Shown piece by piece: positions 16,031 through 28,924 of a stretch of DNA of 64,000 nucleotides. Numbering within the stretch: the first letter of the stretch is position 1; each line of letters begins with the position of its first letter. The notes under the pieces were generated by a model. That model ran no database searches, was not told the DNA's origin, and worked only from the letters and a program-made list of their open reading frames with translations. The position numbers and the translations under genes were made by a program. The DNA comes from Lamellibrachia columna (lineage: Eukaryota; Annelida; Polychaeta; Sabellida; Siboglinidae). Location: positions 16,159,263 through 16,223,262 of the forward strand of contig OY759269.1 of the NCBI GenBank assembly GCA_963662155.1, written 5' to 3'.

Positions 16031-16284
16031 TGTATTCCCATTAGACCCCAACCATCGGATGCTTCCAGTCTCTGTTGTACACATGCACCTTGTGTATCTA
16101 CTACTATTTAGTATTATTTACACTATTAATGGGGAATATACGAACAATAGTCTGACTCTTAATTCATAAACAGCTTACCTCATTTAATATTTGTAATCAA
16201 CATTTCTAACAATGTTTTGGTTCTTTAGAATGAATATATTTTGTGTTGCGTTCAACGTTCTCACAGATGTCATGTTACACATAG

Positions 16285-16372
16285 AAACAAAAGTTGGACC
16301 CTCCATAAGCCACTTGCCACCTGGGCCTTTGCATTGGATGGCAATCTTATTAAATCTTATTCAATCTTGCGT
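16285..16372 (+). mobile_element. Short 3' tail of the 25.1-28.8 kb LINE family
   Basis: The sequence gttggaccctccataagcc through ggatggcaatcttatt matches the 3' UTR of the element ending at 25123. It is absent at the equivalent place in unit A (about 35520), so it is a post-duplication insertion. Confidence 0.65.
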
Positions 16373-16799
16373 ATGATAGCTTGGTTACACGCAACGAAAC
16401 AGGATCGACACTTACTGAGAAGTCGTTACTGGGTACATTCATGATTACATGTCACGAACGTTGACGACTGAAACGCACCATTATATGGTCCTGGTGAAAG
16501 AGTTCCTGGACTCCCGTAGAAGTTCTTGAATTAACATTTAGTCACGACTCCTAATCAATTATAAACAAGCGCTCACAGCTGGTGCACGTGTATTTGAGAG
16601 GCATCGTGGTACGCAGCAGCAGAAATGACTTCCGGCAACAAAGCAAAAAAGTGGGTAGCAGCCGCGCTTTCTGCTGCGACGATGGTTTATCATGTGTATT
16701 GCAGACTGGAATACCAGTCGAGTAACCGCAAAACTAATCTGAACAGGTAGGTCAGAAACACATCCACTGTATATGGTTCTGCCTTCAGTAACACTTGAG

Positions 16800-16872
16800 A
16801 CAAGAATTCCCGTGTCAAAACGTCGGACTGTCGTTCGAAGGGTCCTGGGACCGGGCGCGGGGCTCGAGACCA
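16800..16872 (+). mobile_element. tRNA-derived SINE head, degenerate
   Basis: Contains the tRNA-like stretch acgtcggactgtcgttcga and then gggtcctggg, followed by an inserted 10-mer before ggctcgagacc (B-box-like). The unit A counterpart at 36058-36118 lacks that insert and reads gagttcgagtgc. Confidence 0.4.
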
Positions 16873-18404
16873 CCTGCTGTCGTTTTGTAGCTTGGGACAA
16901 TTTGGTTCATTCCACTGATACTGTGTCATTCGGGTGAGACACTAAGAGCCGTTGGTCCCTTTCACCTATTGTCTATGCCAGGGAAGTAAAATTCCCCACA
17001 CATGTCAAATCATATGGAAAACAAATATTGCAGACTCGCAGAGACCGAGTCTGAGCCAGGGGCAGGTGACAGGTCACAGCCACAGGTGGTCTCATTCTAA
17101 AAAAAAAAAAAAAACAATCCAGGACATAGCACTTTCTGGACAAGACCCTTCTCTTTAATACAAACACGGCAATTTGAGTAAGGTTTATCGATGCCTTGCC
17201 CTTGGATTATGTAACGTTGGACAATCGTAGAAAGTACGCATTGATGACGTGATCAACTGTACGTAATTGTTGGCGAAACAGTGCGGACAGTTGTAGGGCC
17301 TACATAACAATTACAAAGGATAATTCGATTGTTCGTAGAAAGGTTAATGGTGGGGGGAATTTCGAAAAAAACTAAAACTGAGACGACCTGACCGTGGGAT
17401 CGTAGATGAACCCATGACAGTTTGGCTCCCGAGATGCAAAGCATCTAGGAAGTATAGCATAACATGCAAACATGCATTTGCTAGATAACAGTAACATTGT
17501 ACAATTTAACTTTTATTTTTATTTTTGGGAGAACAACTTGTTTTCTTCTGGGCTCTTTCGTCTTCCCATATTCTGTCTCAATAAGCAAACACAAAGATAA
17601 TAACCAAATGTTGGATTGTTCTAATCTTTGTGTATGATAAACAAATTTAAATTTGTCATTGCCGTTTGTACGAGTTCTCTTTCTGGTGAGCATTGCCAAG
17701 TAATTTAAGCCAGTGTGTCGACTGTTCGATCTGTCATGTCACGATATCAGTCACTTAAAATTAAATCATTTAGTATTTAGCGATTGGGAACTGTATCAGG
17801 TAGAAATAAACTGACAATTTGTGTTTAGCTATTGTTTCTTTGGTAATGTTTCTGTACGTTGCACACTTATGCCAAATACCGGGTTTTGTCCGTCCCATAG
17901 ACAATTTATAATGTTTTGTGAAACTGGAGGGGTTTGGTCCGAAAGGGGTTTTGTCCGTTTTTTGTATTAAAATAAGGGGGTTATGTCAAGTTACCATAAC
18001 AACACCTTCCCAATTTACTTGTGCCTCCGCCTGTGATCACATGTTTACGCTTTAGGGAATATTGCATAAATACAACTTAGGTGAAAACTTCAAACAAGCG
18101 ACACCGAGATAACTTGTCCTGGTAGTGACTTGGAACTAGTACTGTACCACTGGCGTTACGTCACTACGGCACTGGTAAAGCAATAAAGGCATGTCTTATG
18201 TGATATACTCCAAACAGCCCTTTTTCAGTGGTAAGGCCGGATTTATATCCCATAGATTTGGCTGCGCATGCGACATGGTAACATAGTCGAATGCGATTGT
18301 TACGCACTCTCAGAACAATACAGATTATACACTTGTTCTTGTGAGAACTATATACATAAAAGTCGAGCGAATAGATTGCCCACATTTTTAAATGGCGACA
18401 CCGA

Positions 18405-18490
18405 GACAACTTGCCCTGGCAGGTGGATTCCAACCACAGTCGTCTCGATTGTGAGTCCGATACTTTAACCTCCGAACTACTGCGCTCCAG
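18405..18490 (-). mobile_element. tRNA-derived SINE head
   Basis: On the minus strand, ctggagcgcagtagttcgg (A box, 18469-18479 on plus) is followed by tatcggactcacaatcgaga and box B ggttggaatcc (18425-18435). Spacing and order fit a pol III promoter of tRNA origin. The same insertion is in unit A at 37262-37350. Confidence 0.6.
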
Positions 18491-18941
18491 ATGTTATGAT
18501 TATGTTTATATAATTTTCTCCACGACGAATGATCACAGGAACTACATAATTATTTATTAATAATCAACGAGTGTGATCGATATCAGTCGAGCTTGGTCTG
18601 GTTATAACCTGGTATGGCTAAATAATGAGAGTAATATACTAATAGTAGTATATTTAGCTAGGCCAGTTATTTTGTTACATTACTGTAGCATATAACTGTA
18701 ACAGAATCGGTGTGAACGAGTTAATCTTAAACTGTTTGCACTCAATGAGGGCATGCTAACCATGTAAATAAACAATATATTCAAATGTACTATCATGTTT
18801 AGCACCCCTATGCATAGGACGAATGCTGGTTAGAGGTGACATTCACTTCATCTCTTGACTAGGACGGTCATAGGGAGACGTTTTCATAGTTTTCGCCAGT
18901 CAGGGCTGTCTTCATGGTGTGCGTAGCAGGTTATACTGACA

Positions 18942-18958
18942 ACCCCCCCCCCCCCCCG
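18942..18958. repeat. Poly(C) tract
   Basis: A run of about 17 C residues with no equivalent in unit A; prone to length error. Confidence 0.9.
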
Positions 18959-19559
18959 ATGCACCTCCCTCTCGGAAAAAGCCCCCGGACACAATCCCCC
19001 ACCCACATATCAACTAGGACAAACATCCCTCCTCACATAACAATATTTAATTACACATTTATGAATTTGTGGCAATGTCATCACACTCCCCCCGAATACT
19101 TTTCATCAGTTGCTGAGCTTTTTTTTGTGTACATAGCTCAAATTATTTCCACTTCTGTTATTCTTTATGTCATTGACGCATGAGATACTACAAATGTTTT
19201 AACATATGTGTAGAGCTCTGTATAATATATAACAATATATACACATAGCAGAAGCCTTGCATTTACTGCCATGACAGACTCAGGAGAGTAACTTGGTTAC
19301 GGTGAATAATGCTGATTTTGGGCGCACAAAATATTTAATGGCTTTTCGTTTCCTAATCTTAACTGTGGTCTAATAAAAAAATTACAAGGCATAAGTACAT
19401 AATAATTTGATAAATAAAAAAAAATATTTTTTTCACAAAGAACACTATAAAACACGATAAGAAAAAGTATAACAACGTGTGTGTAGATTTGGGTGAGGGG
19501 AATTTTGTCCTAGCTGCCATTTACGTTGGGGATTATGTCCGGGGGGGATGTCCTACTTT

Positions 19560-19850
19560 CGCCTAGCTGGATTGGTAGGCTTAGATTGACTTTATCCAGT
19601 GGTTTTTTTCTTCTGGCGGCCAATTCCCTTGCCCTCTAGGGATGGTGTTTCAGACGGTGTTGTGCTGAGTGATGTGGCCAAAGCAGGAGAGCTTGCGTCG
19701 TTTCACCGTTGAAAAAAAGCGCTCTTACTTACCAGCGATAGCACCTACTTGCCTCACACACCCGATATTCATTAACTTTGTTTTCGGTGTAAGAAGTAAA
19801 GAGTTATCTTCTCGATTACTTAATTTCAAACGCCTGTGTGTATCTCTTTG
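19560..19850 (-). mobile_element. RTE-like LINE C-terminal relic
   Basis: Orthologous to 38540-38830 of unit A, where the minus strand reads TAKQRKLSWFEHFTRYNTIS. This is the post-RT segment of RTE elements (RKL-W-GH-TR-NT). Confidence 0.55.
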
Positions 19851-20733
19851 TTCCTGCTGTCTATGTCCAGCTCTCGCATCAGTTCCCAACAGAAAAGTGA
19901 ATGTGGTCTCTCTCCTGAGGTAGAAACTGATCACTAATCCACATGTGGAAGACAATGTATATTTATTATTAATGCAAATCAAGCACGTGCAACATAAATA
20001 TACAGACACAACATAATGCAGCCAATTAACTATTATTCATCAATTATGTAATTTTACTAATTACTCAGCATTGTTTTTTATACGTTTTATTAAACTTTTT
20101 ATTCTTAAATATTGTAATAAATATTTGTCATACGAACATGTCGTAAGGAGCTGAAGCAATATGTTCAATCTGCTGAGCATAAATGACCCCGTATCAACAT
20201 TTCGACCATTTCCAATATTCCTAAGCATTTTTGTTATTTATTCTTTGGATATTTAATTTAGTGTTGGGGAAAGGAGTCTAAAATGCATTAATTTTGACAA
20301 GTAGTATGAAAATAATAGGAGTATAAGCACTTTACTAACACAAAACTTCATTGTTAGTTTAGAAACAAAGCTCTTTACTGTAAAGATAAATATTTGTGGA
20401 AGCAAACTATTGGTTGATTCAATACGGCGTCCATACGTTTATAATGCATGCATCTACTGGAGCATCCATTTATTGGCTACCGACCGACATCTAGACAATG
20501 ACGGTGTCCGCGTGTTCTACGCCAACCTCCTCGACAATAATGCGGACCGTTGCCACCCACCCGGTCCAGCTGTCGCCGACGTTGTAATTGTTCTGTTTCC
20601 AAACCTCCTAATGCACAATATCGCCCACGTTCCATGCGACATACACATCGCCGGCAACTATGCCTCGGCAGTAGCCCTCCACTGAAACAAATAAACATTT
20701 CACATCTCACTGTAGCGACAACTACCGTGTGAT

Positions 20734-20968
<235 letters not shown>

Positions 20969-21104
20969 GTAGTTACCTGCAACAACACGTTTCTGAGCAT
21001 GCATCTTCTGTACATGACCGGTACTGATCAAGAAAGGAACGGTACAAGCGAGTGTTGGAGGCTGTAGCTTAGGCAAGTTGGCCGTCTCGACTACGAGAAT
21101 AAAG

Positions 21105-21215
21105 ATTAATAATAATAATGCTACAACTACTATTGCTGCTGCTGCCGCCACCACCACCACCTCCAGTAATAATAATAATAATTATTATTATTATAGTAAT
21201 AATAATAATACTAAT
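21105..21215. repeat. Trinucleotide cluster (TAA/GCT/CCA) with a TAA-TTA fold-back
   Basis: Runs of aat, gct and cca are followed by aataataataataattattattatta, which can fold into an AT hairpin. It lies in intron 4 of copy B. Confidence 0.8.
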
Positions 21216-21619
21216 AAGGGAATACACTAAGCACTTTCAATGGTCTGAATGTTGTAATTGTAGCGGATAAAATGTGAATGACACCGCTGTATGCCAACCC
21301 ACCATATGCCGGTCTGTGTACGTTGTTGGCTGAGTCGCGGACGTGTAGTTGTGTGTCGATGGTCCTCGGTTCACTGCACTCCTTGCCGTTGATAGTGAAG
21401 AACCAGCGCCGCGCTGAGCCACTCTTTGGGCCGGTATGTAATCGCAAATCACCGTTCCACAAGACTCGCAGCACAGTGTCATCCAGCTTCTTGACGAAAT
21501 CACACGACTGTGAAAAAAAATGGGACATTAACATTGGCATATCGGTGCACTGATAAAAAATGTATTATGTCATAACATGTAGCAATAGATCATACATTGG
21601 AGATTTTTCTCCGATGGTT

Positions 21620-21830
21620 TTGGTACGTTTGCCATAAGCAAAGAGATAGCATTGTTAGTCAAGTATTCAAGTAAATCTCCAAAGAACATCGGAAGAGAGG
21701 AAGACCACGGAAGAGGTGGAGTGACCAGATCAGAAGTCATACTGTGACCTTCCGCTGTTGACAGCAGAGCTGTAACGCAGTGATTAGAGCAGGATGGATG
21801 GGTGCAGCCTCCCGAAGGACAGAGAGAGAG
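21620..21830 (+). mobile_element. LINE C-terminal relic in intron 3 of copy B
   Basis: The plus strand reads KRGRPRKRWSDQIRSHTV and then RAGWMGAASRRTER, the C-terminal basic segment typical of endonuclease-RT LINEs. The same relic is in intron 3 of copy A at 45640-45860 (HRRLQWFGHDWRKPRDNIF), so it predates the duplication. Confidence 0.6.
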
Positions 21831-23224
21831 TTCAATATGGCCTTCGAGTGCATTTCAAGTAAGTCAGCAATGTGCATTATTCATTCAGATACGGAGACGT
21901 CAGCGATCATAGAATCGTTAGATCTGTGGAGTATTGGGGGGAGGCATTGGGTCATGCCTCCATTAGGCAAAGTAGTTTGTGAGGTTTTATCGCCGCATGT
22001 AACCTCCTGCGCTACTACATGGTAGTGACTAAGCTCCCTACTCTTTGGTCTCCACTTTGCGAGATCCTAGATACGCCACTGGGTCAGATGCAACGCATTG
22101 TTTGGCTTTGTAAAATAGATGAAGAAAGCGATCTCTTGAAATTGCAGGACGCGGTGAAGCCGATTTTTGAAGAGATGACGGAAAGTAATCGAACAATGGA
22201 ACACCTCAAAGAAAATGGACGGACGACATAAAGGAGTGGACGAAACTGGGGTGGAATGCATCGAACATGAAAATGAAAGACGTGTAGAATGGGAAATTAC
22301 ATCCAATGATTTTTCTGCAAATGCGGATAAAACGCTTAGATACATATTCATTTTGGTTGCATCGACATTGCCTCTGCAGCTGGCACTGTTTTTTCTCAAT
22401 GTAACAAACATACTCACAAAAACAAGACCGTATTCGTCTTGATAATTCAACCCCCGCTTTGAACACTGCTTCGTGTTGACAGTTGATCTGCTGCTTCCCA
22501 CGACATCACCTGCATTGACAGGAAAAATGTAAAGATATGCTTTTATACTGCATGACATCCGGTCCTTAAGATCGATATACTTCATACTTCATCACCTGTT
22601 ACATGTCGACGTACTGCAATCATTCACCAGATGGCAGCTCTATCTGGTCCTCTGGCGTCATAAACCACACAAACAACAAAGGTGTATAATGACGTCAACG
22701 CCCTTTCTAACAGAGCAGCCGTATTAGCTGAAGCTAGTGATGACAATTCTTTGCAAAGACATCATCGGTGCTTCGTCGTAACTAGAGTTTTCTTCGTCAA
22801 AACATTAATGAACAATGGACTATTATCGTTTTCTCAGACGCCCGTGAATGGAATGAGCATATGTTTACTGACGCATGTCCATGGCTTGTCCTAGTTATAC
22901 TGGTGTGTTGTTCGTATATCACTTACTTAAACTTCTTCTTGCCTACTGGCGGATAAGACAGAAACAAGACGTTTCCACTCATGTCGGTCTGCAGCCTGTA
23001 TTGCAGCCTGACCCCAGCTGTTGTGTTTTTCGCGTAACTTCCTCTGCACAGTTCTCCTCCATGTTGAATTTGGTCGTACTCGTGTTCGTTTTTTCTTCGC
23101 GGAACCACCTCAAGGCTATTTTGGCTACATTGTCATCATCCTTTCGTCAAACGAGGCCGATCCATCTCCGTCTTGTGGTGGGTGAGCAAGTCACCATTGT
23201 TAATTTGTGTGGTTAATTTCAGTT

Positions 23225-23268
23225 CTGTGTGTGCGTGCGTGCGTGCGTGCGTGCGTGCGTGTGCGTGT
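23225..23268. repeat. (GTGC)n microsatellite
   Basis: A gtgtgtgcgtgcgtgc tetranucleotide run within intron 2 of copy B. Confidence 0.9.
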
Positions 23269-23535
23269 TAAACATGAAAAAACATGATGAGTAATTATCA
23301 GTTATGACTAAATCAGATCCTTTCATTAATCTGTTTTATGTATGATTCGTCCATGGTTAAGTTTTTAGTTTTTTTAACTTAGAGTTGAAGTTCATGTATA
23401 CAGGACAGGTTGCGTTTGTGTATTTAATTATTTACCTAATGCAGAGCATATAATTAAAAAGTCTTTGTATGTTCCATATCCAGAACTCCTGTTAACTTTG
23501 TTTAAAAAGAAACACTTAAAACAGTTGTATAGTTA

Positions 23536-23844
<309 letters not shown>

Positions 23845-25222
23845 CGATAGGTATCTTGATAGGTCAAACAATTCGGCACTACCGAATCCTACTGTTTAAG
23901 CTGCTTTAAATTGCTGTCCTCTGGTGTAGTGAGTATACTAATACGTATTGCATTTCAGCCAATCAGAATGAAGCAATCAATCGTAGGCGTTTTCATATAA
24001 GTTATTATGAATATTATATGGCGACAATCCCTCCCACGTAGTCTTCCGAGCGTACGATAAAAAATAAACAGGTGAAAGCAATGTCTTGACTTATGCCTTA
24101 TGACGTGGTTTCTTTCAGAGTTTTCCTTCTCTAAATTTAGTGAATGCACGACGTGGGACGTTTTACTTCATCTTGTATAAATGCCATCGAATTGATTAAC
24201 TATTTTAGTGTGTCTTCCAAAAGACGAATCTCCTTCCTCTCGATCGACCGTCCGTTGCTGTGACGATGTCTAACCTTCTTCGCAGTATGTGAGCTGCATC
24301 GCTAGCAGTCCTCGTGATTGTCTCATCCTGTGAACTCGGCTTACGCTTAAGTGCTGTTGTTGCGTAAGACTGGCACAATTTTATTTGACTGAACAAGTTC
24401 GCGGGTAGTTCGCGGGTGTGTTGGCAAATTCTATTGACTATGCACTATAAATAGATTTATGGTAACTGAAGGAGTGGTTAACTATGAAAATGGCACTAAA
24501 TTGAACTATAGTTTGAAGAAAGAGCTCTCAAGTACCAGGATTAGATCCAGTACATATTAACTTTTCAGCATTTATGCAATGAGCATGTGTTCAGTGATGC
24601 ATGTCTATGTCTTATTTTGGTACTTTGTCTTAACCAGATGTTGTATAGAAATGGCACATTTCACCTGTCGTAATGGCGTTATGGTCTTGCTTATGTATAA
24701 CTTCTTATTCTTCCTTCTTTCCTTCAAGTCTCAATGTGCTGAGGATATACGTAGTGCGGGGGTCGCAATGAGTTACTTGTAATGTACATACAGCAATTTT
24801 TAACTTACAAGTGAGAACGAAAAACATTTTAAAGTGGGACACAGTCGAGTATTTTAAGTAGCATACCTGCTCTAATGGTCGCTATTTCCTGCCGCAGTGT
24901 TTCGCTCTCGTCTGTTAATTGAGAAGCCAGAAGCCTGTCCTGGGCCTGTAATGAGATCACCGAACTTTCTAATAACTGGTCGTCTCCGGGCGTTTGACTG
25001 CAGTCACCCACTGGCACCTCGAACGTGTACGAGCAATGCGAATGTTCTGACGTCGTACTTTGTCCGTCTGCCACACACAAGAAAACCAACAAAATGCCGA
25101 CACATACATTAAATTTTGCCATGTTTAACAAGATTTTAACAAGATTTGCCATCCAAGCCAAAGGCCCAGATGGCAAGTGGACAAGGAAGCCATTGGCTTA
25201 TCGAGAGTCCAACAAGGTTCAT

Positions 25223-26760
25223 CTACTTATAACCAGCCCTCCTGAGATATGTGTCAACCTTGTTTTTAAACATATTCACGCTGCTAGCAGTTACACAATC
25301 TGTAGACAATTTGTTCCATTCATTTATTGTCCTCTGTGAGAACGAGTGCTTCCTGATGTCCAATCTACATTGATCCTTTACTAATTTTACCTCATGTCCT
25401 CTAGTTCTGCTATCCTTCTTGAGTGAGAAAAACATATTTCTATCAATATTTTCATACCCATTCAATATCTTAAAAACTTCAATCTGATTTCCTCTTAACC
25501 TCCTTGTCTCTAGAGTTGTTAAACCACATTCTTTCAGGCGTTCATCATAACTAAGGTCTCTAAGTTCTGGAATAATTTTAGTTGCTCTCCTTTGTATGCG
25601 TTCAAGTGTATATTTATCCTTCTTACGATATGGTCTCCATGCTTGTATACAGTATTCTAAATGAGGTCTAACTATTGCTTTATAAAGATGTATAATTTAC
25701 TTTTTTCCCTTGTATGTTATGTTTCTTATAATCAATCCAAGAATGTTATTACCCTTTGAAGCTGCAATACCACACTGCTCTGAATCTTTCATATCAGCGC
25801 TTATTGTAACTCCTCAGTCCTTTTCTTTTACAGTAGTACCCAGAACAGTATCTCCCATTTTATAGTTTACATTCAAGTTCCCATGTCCTATATGTAGGCA
25901 TTTACATTTCCCAAAATTTAACAGAATCTGCCATTTCTCAGACCATTTCACTAATCTGTCTAGATCGTTTTGTAAATGTTGTTTATCACCATCAGTATTA
26001 ACCTTTCTAAACAGTTTTGTATCATCCGCAAATGTCAGTACGTTACTTGTTATACTGTCGTCCAAGTCATTGATATAAATTAAGAATAATATAGGTCCTA
26101 ATACTGATCCTTGAGGTACCCCACTCAAAACCGATTTCCAATTTGAAACTTCTCCATCTACTACAACTCGTTGTCTTCTGTCAGTCAGCCATTGTTCTAT
26201 CCAGTCAGTTATGCTATCCCCGATACCATGGGCTTTTAATTTAAGTAGTAATCTTTGATGTGGCACTTTGTCAAAAGCTTTCTGAAAATCTAAGTAGATA
26301 ATATCTACTGGCGATCCCACGTCTATCCACTTAGTGATTTCTTCCAAAAAACATAACATATTTGTTAAGCATGACCTCGCTTTAAGGAATCCATGTTGAG
26401 ATGAATTTAATAATTTATGCTTAACGAGGAAGTCCACCATATGGTCTTTAATTAACCTTTCTAATAATTTACAAATCACTGACGTTAAACTCACTGGTCT
26501 GTAATTATCTGACTTATTTCTCGAACCCTTTTTAAATAATGGTATGATGTTTGCTTCTTTCCATTCAAACGGAACAACTCCCTCTTTTAATGACAAGTTG
26601 AATACTCTTGCAAGTGGTATAATGATTTGTTCTACTGTTTCCATTAGTAATTTTGGAGGAATCCCATCCACTCTCGGTGATTTGTTATCCTACATTGCCT
26701 TTATTTTCTTAGCTACCAATTCTGGAGTTACAACTATCGGACCTAAATAGTCAGATTTAG
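25223..26760 (-). pseudogene. LINE reverse transcriptase domain
   Basis: Open over 25814-26671 with NYRPVSLTSVICKLLERL, IIYLDFQKAFDKVPHQRL, SGVPQGSVLGPILFLIYIND and LTFADDTKLF. It ends at a TGA after GTTVKEKD, where the copy at 57237 has TTA (Leu); the same frame then continues to about 25223 through LERIQRRATKIIPELRDL and RGHEVKLVKDQCRLDIRK. A TAG precedes DNKSPRVDGIPPKLL. Confidence 0.9.
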
Positions 26761-26889
26761 CCCCCTGAAATTTAGCATAAGCAACTGGTAATGAACTAAT
26801 ATCTTCTTTGGTAAACACTGAACTGAAGTAACCATTTAGGTCTTCCGCCATTAAAAAACCCTGTGATATTATATTTCCAGCACTGTCTT

Positions 26890-28059
26890 CTAGAGGTCCA
26901 ACCTTGTCTTGTACGTTTTGTTTACTCCTGACATATGCATAAAAACTCTTGCTGTCATTTTTATGTTACATGCTAGTTTTTGCTCATAGCTTCTTTTAGA
27001 TTGTCTGATTTCAGTTGTAGCTGCATTAAGTGCCTCTTTGTATTTTGCATAGTCTTCTTCCTTTCTGGTACGCCTATAAACCCTCCACATAGTTTGCTTT
27101 ACCATTATTTTTCTAATAGCCTCTTTTGACAAGTGTTTCTTTCTACACCGTTTTCCTTGTTTTTGGAAGGGAACAAATTTATCGATGATACTCTCAATTT
27201 CATATTTTAGAATATTCCAACATTCAATTGCGGTCTTATTCATCAGCATGTTATTCCAATCTAGCTTTGCTAAGTATTTTCTCATATCTTTGTGGAAGTT
27301 TCTCTTGTACGTTTTCTTATTTTTACTTTCTGATTTTACATTGATGTCAAAATGTATTTGATTATGGTCACTATTACCCAATGGTTCAAATATTTTTACA
27401 TTGTCCACTAATTCTTTTTGTGATGACAAAACTATATCTAATACATTTTCTCCCCTGGTTGGTTCTAGTACTTGCTGAGTAAGAAAGCTATCCTGGATTA
27501 AAAATAGAAATTGTTGTTCCTCAATCCCTGTGCTCTCTAGAGAATTCCATTGTATGTGTCCATGGTTAAAATCTCCCATTATGATACATTCCCCTTTACT
27601 AACTTCCTTTATAGCGTTTTTTTTTGTGTTGTCCTCTTCGTTTATGTTTGGAATCCGGTAAACTAATCCAATAGTTAATTTTGAATTTCCTGAAACAATT
27701 TTGCACCAAACAGCTTCATCGCAATCTGCTTCCCTTTCTAGTTTTATTTCATAAGCCTGAATAGATTCTTTAACATATAAAATAACTCCCCCGCCCCTTC
27801 TTCCTATTCGATCTTTCCTAAACATTACATATCCTGTCAGTCCTAATTCAGCATCTGTTATATCTATGTTGGCCCATGATTCAGTTATACCAATTATGTG
27901 AGGGTCAATATCTTCTACCATAATGTTTAATTCGTTTTTCTTATTTACTATGTTCCTTGCATTTAAACATACGCATCTATAACCTTTTTCAGAGATGTTT
28001 TTCGGATGATTTGATATTGGTTTATCAGTGCTAGTGGCCTCTTGTTCTGCTTGAGACAC
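26890..28059 (-). pseudogene. LINE apurinic-type endonuclease domain
   Basis: Motifs in order are RCVCLNARNIVNK, GITESWANIDI, GRRGGGVILYVK, CIIMGDFNHGHIQW, EPTRGENVLDIVLS and PLGNSDHNQIHFD (catalytic Asn, Glu, Asp-Asn and Asp-His). The frame is lost at an A5 run near 26966; adding one A makes it continue into the RT reading. This domain makes the first-strand nick. Confidence 0.9.
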
Positions 28060-28081
28060 CTCTAGGTAACCCCCTGCACTT

Positions 28082-28828
28082 CTAGTTTAAAGAATGTTTA
28101 CTTCCAAAAATATTTGTCATTGTACCCATGTCACTATCTACTGCTGCTGAAAGTTTGTCCGCGAATACTGCCGCCCCCTTTCCACTTAAATGAAGCCCAT
28201 CCTTCATGTACATATCAGCCCTCCCAACAAAACTTCCCCATAAATCCACAAATCCAACTTCCTCTTCCCTACATAGCTTTTGGACTAACATGTTAATTGC
28301 CATCCCCCGACAATTTCGATATTTGTGACCCCTCCTGCCCATTACAGGTAAAATCCCTGACAGTATTACCTGCTCAACCCGCGTCTGTTTTAGTGTTCTG
28401 ACCAACTGCCTATATTTCTTAACTATGGCAGTTATACCCTCCCTCTCTACGTTATTTGTCCCTACGTGTACTAAAACAGATCCACCCTTACCTGTCTCCT
28501 TCCCTCCTGTCTCCCCCACTAACCACTCCTTTGCTCTTGTCTCTCCCACTCCCCTCTCCTTCCCTCCGGTTGTTTTCCCTCCCGTTTCCCCCACGCCCTT
28601 CTCCTTCCCTCCTGTCTCCCCTACTCCCCTCTCCTCCACTCCGGATGTCTTCCCTCTCGTTCCTTTCCTTCCCGTCTCCTTACGTCCTGTCTCCCTACGA
28701 CCTATCACCTTCCCTCCTCTCAGCTTCCTCCCAGGCTGCGGTGAGCTCTCCCTAGCATCTGTTGTGTCTTTCCCCACTTTATCATCTACTGTTCCCCCAC
28801 GGGAACTACTGGCACAACTCCCCTGTTC
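28082..28828 (-). pseudogene. LINE ORF1 with partial SGNH/GDSL-hydrolase domain
   Basis: The N-terminus is a low-complexity Gly/Glu/Lys region with repeats of GVGETGGKE type (about 28500-28700). It is followed by SVLVHVGTNNVEREG (block III, GTNN) and DGLHLSGKGAAVFADKL (block V, Asp-x-x-His). SGNH-hydrolase ORF1 proteins are known in CR1-type LINEs. Block I (GDS with the nucleophilic Ser), expected before block III, is not visible and seems replaced by the repeat region. It has no good ATG, and the frame runs back in without a stop to about 28828. Confidence 0.7.
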
Positions 28829-28924
28829 CCCATGTTGTCTTCATACCAACTTAATTGCTCTTTCAAAATCCCCGACCGTCAATCACGTGGCACGTCTCCG
28901 CAAGTAACGCTGAACAGGCAATGA

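Larger units (their letters stand above)
25123..28830 (-). mobile_element. LINE with SGNH-hydrolase ORF1, abutting gene B
   Basis: The order on the minus strand is ORF1 (28828 to 28082), endonuclease (28059 to about 26890), reverse transcriptase (to 25223), then a 3' UTR ending in tandem copies of aatcttgttaaa at 25124-25146. The last bases of the tail lie directly beside the ATG at 25122 of copy B. Related 3' ends occur at 16285, 29885, 38875 and 57840. Clade is CR1-like by motif content. Confidence 0.88.

Noticed and set aside
18405..18490. Functional tRNA gene
   Set aside because: A and B boxes are present but the acceptor stem does not pair and the same copy is in both duplicated units, so a SINE head is more likely.
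28425..28907. Pro/Ser-rich plus-strand ORFs
   Set aside because: Antisense of the Gly/Glu/Lys-rich ORF1 of the minus-strand LINE.
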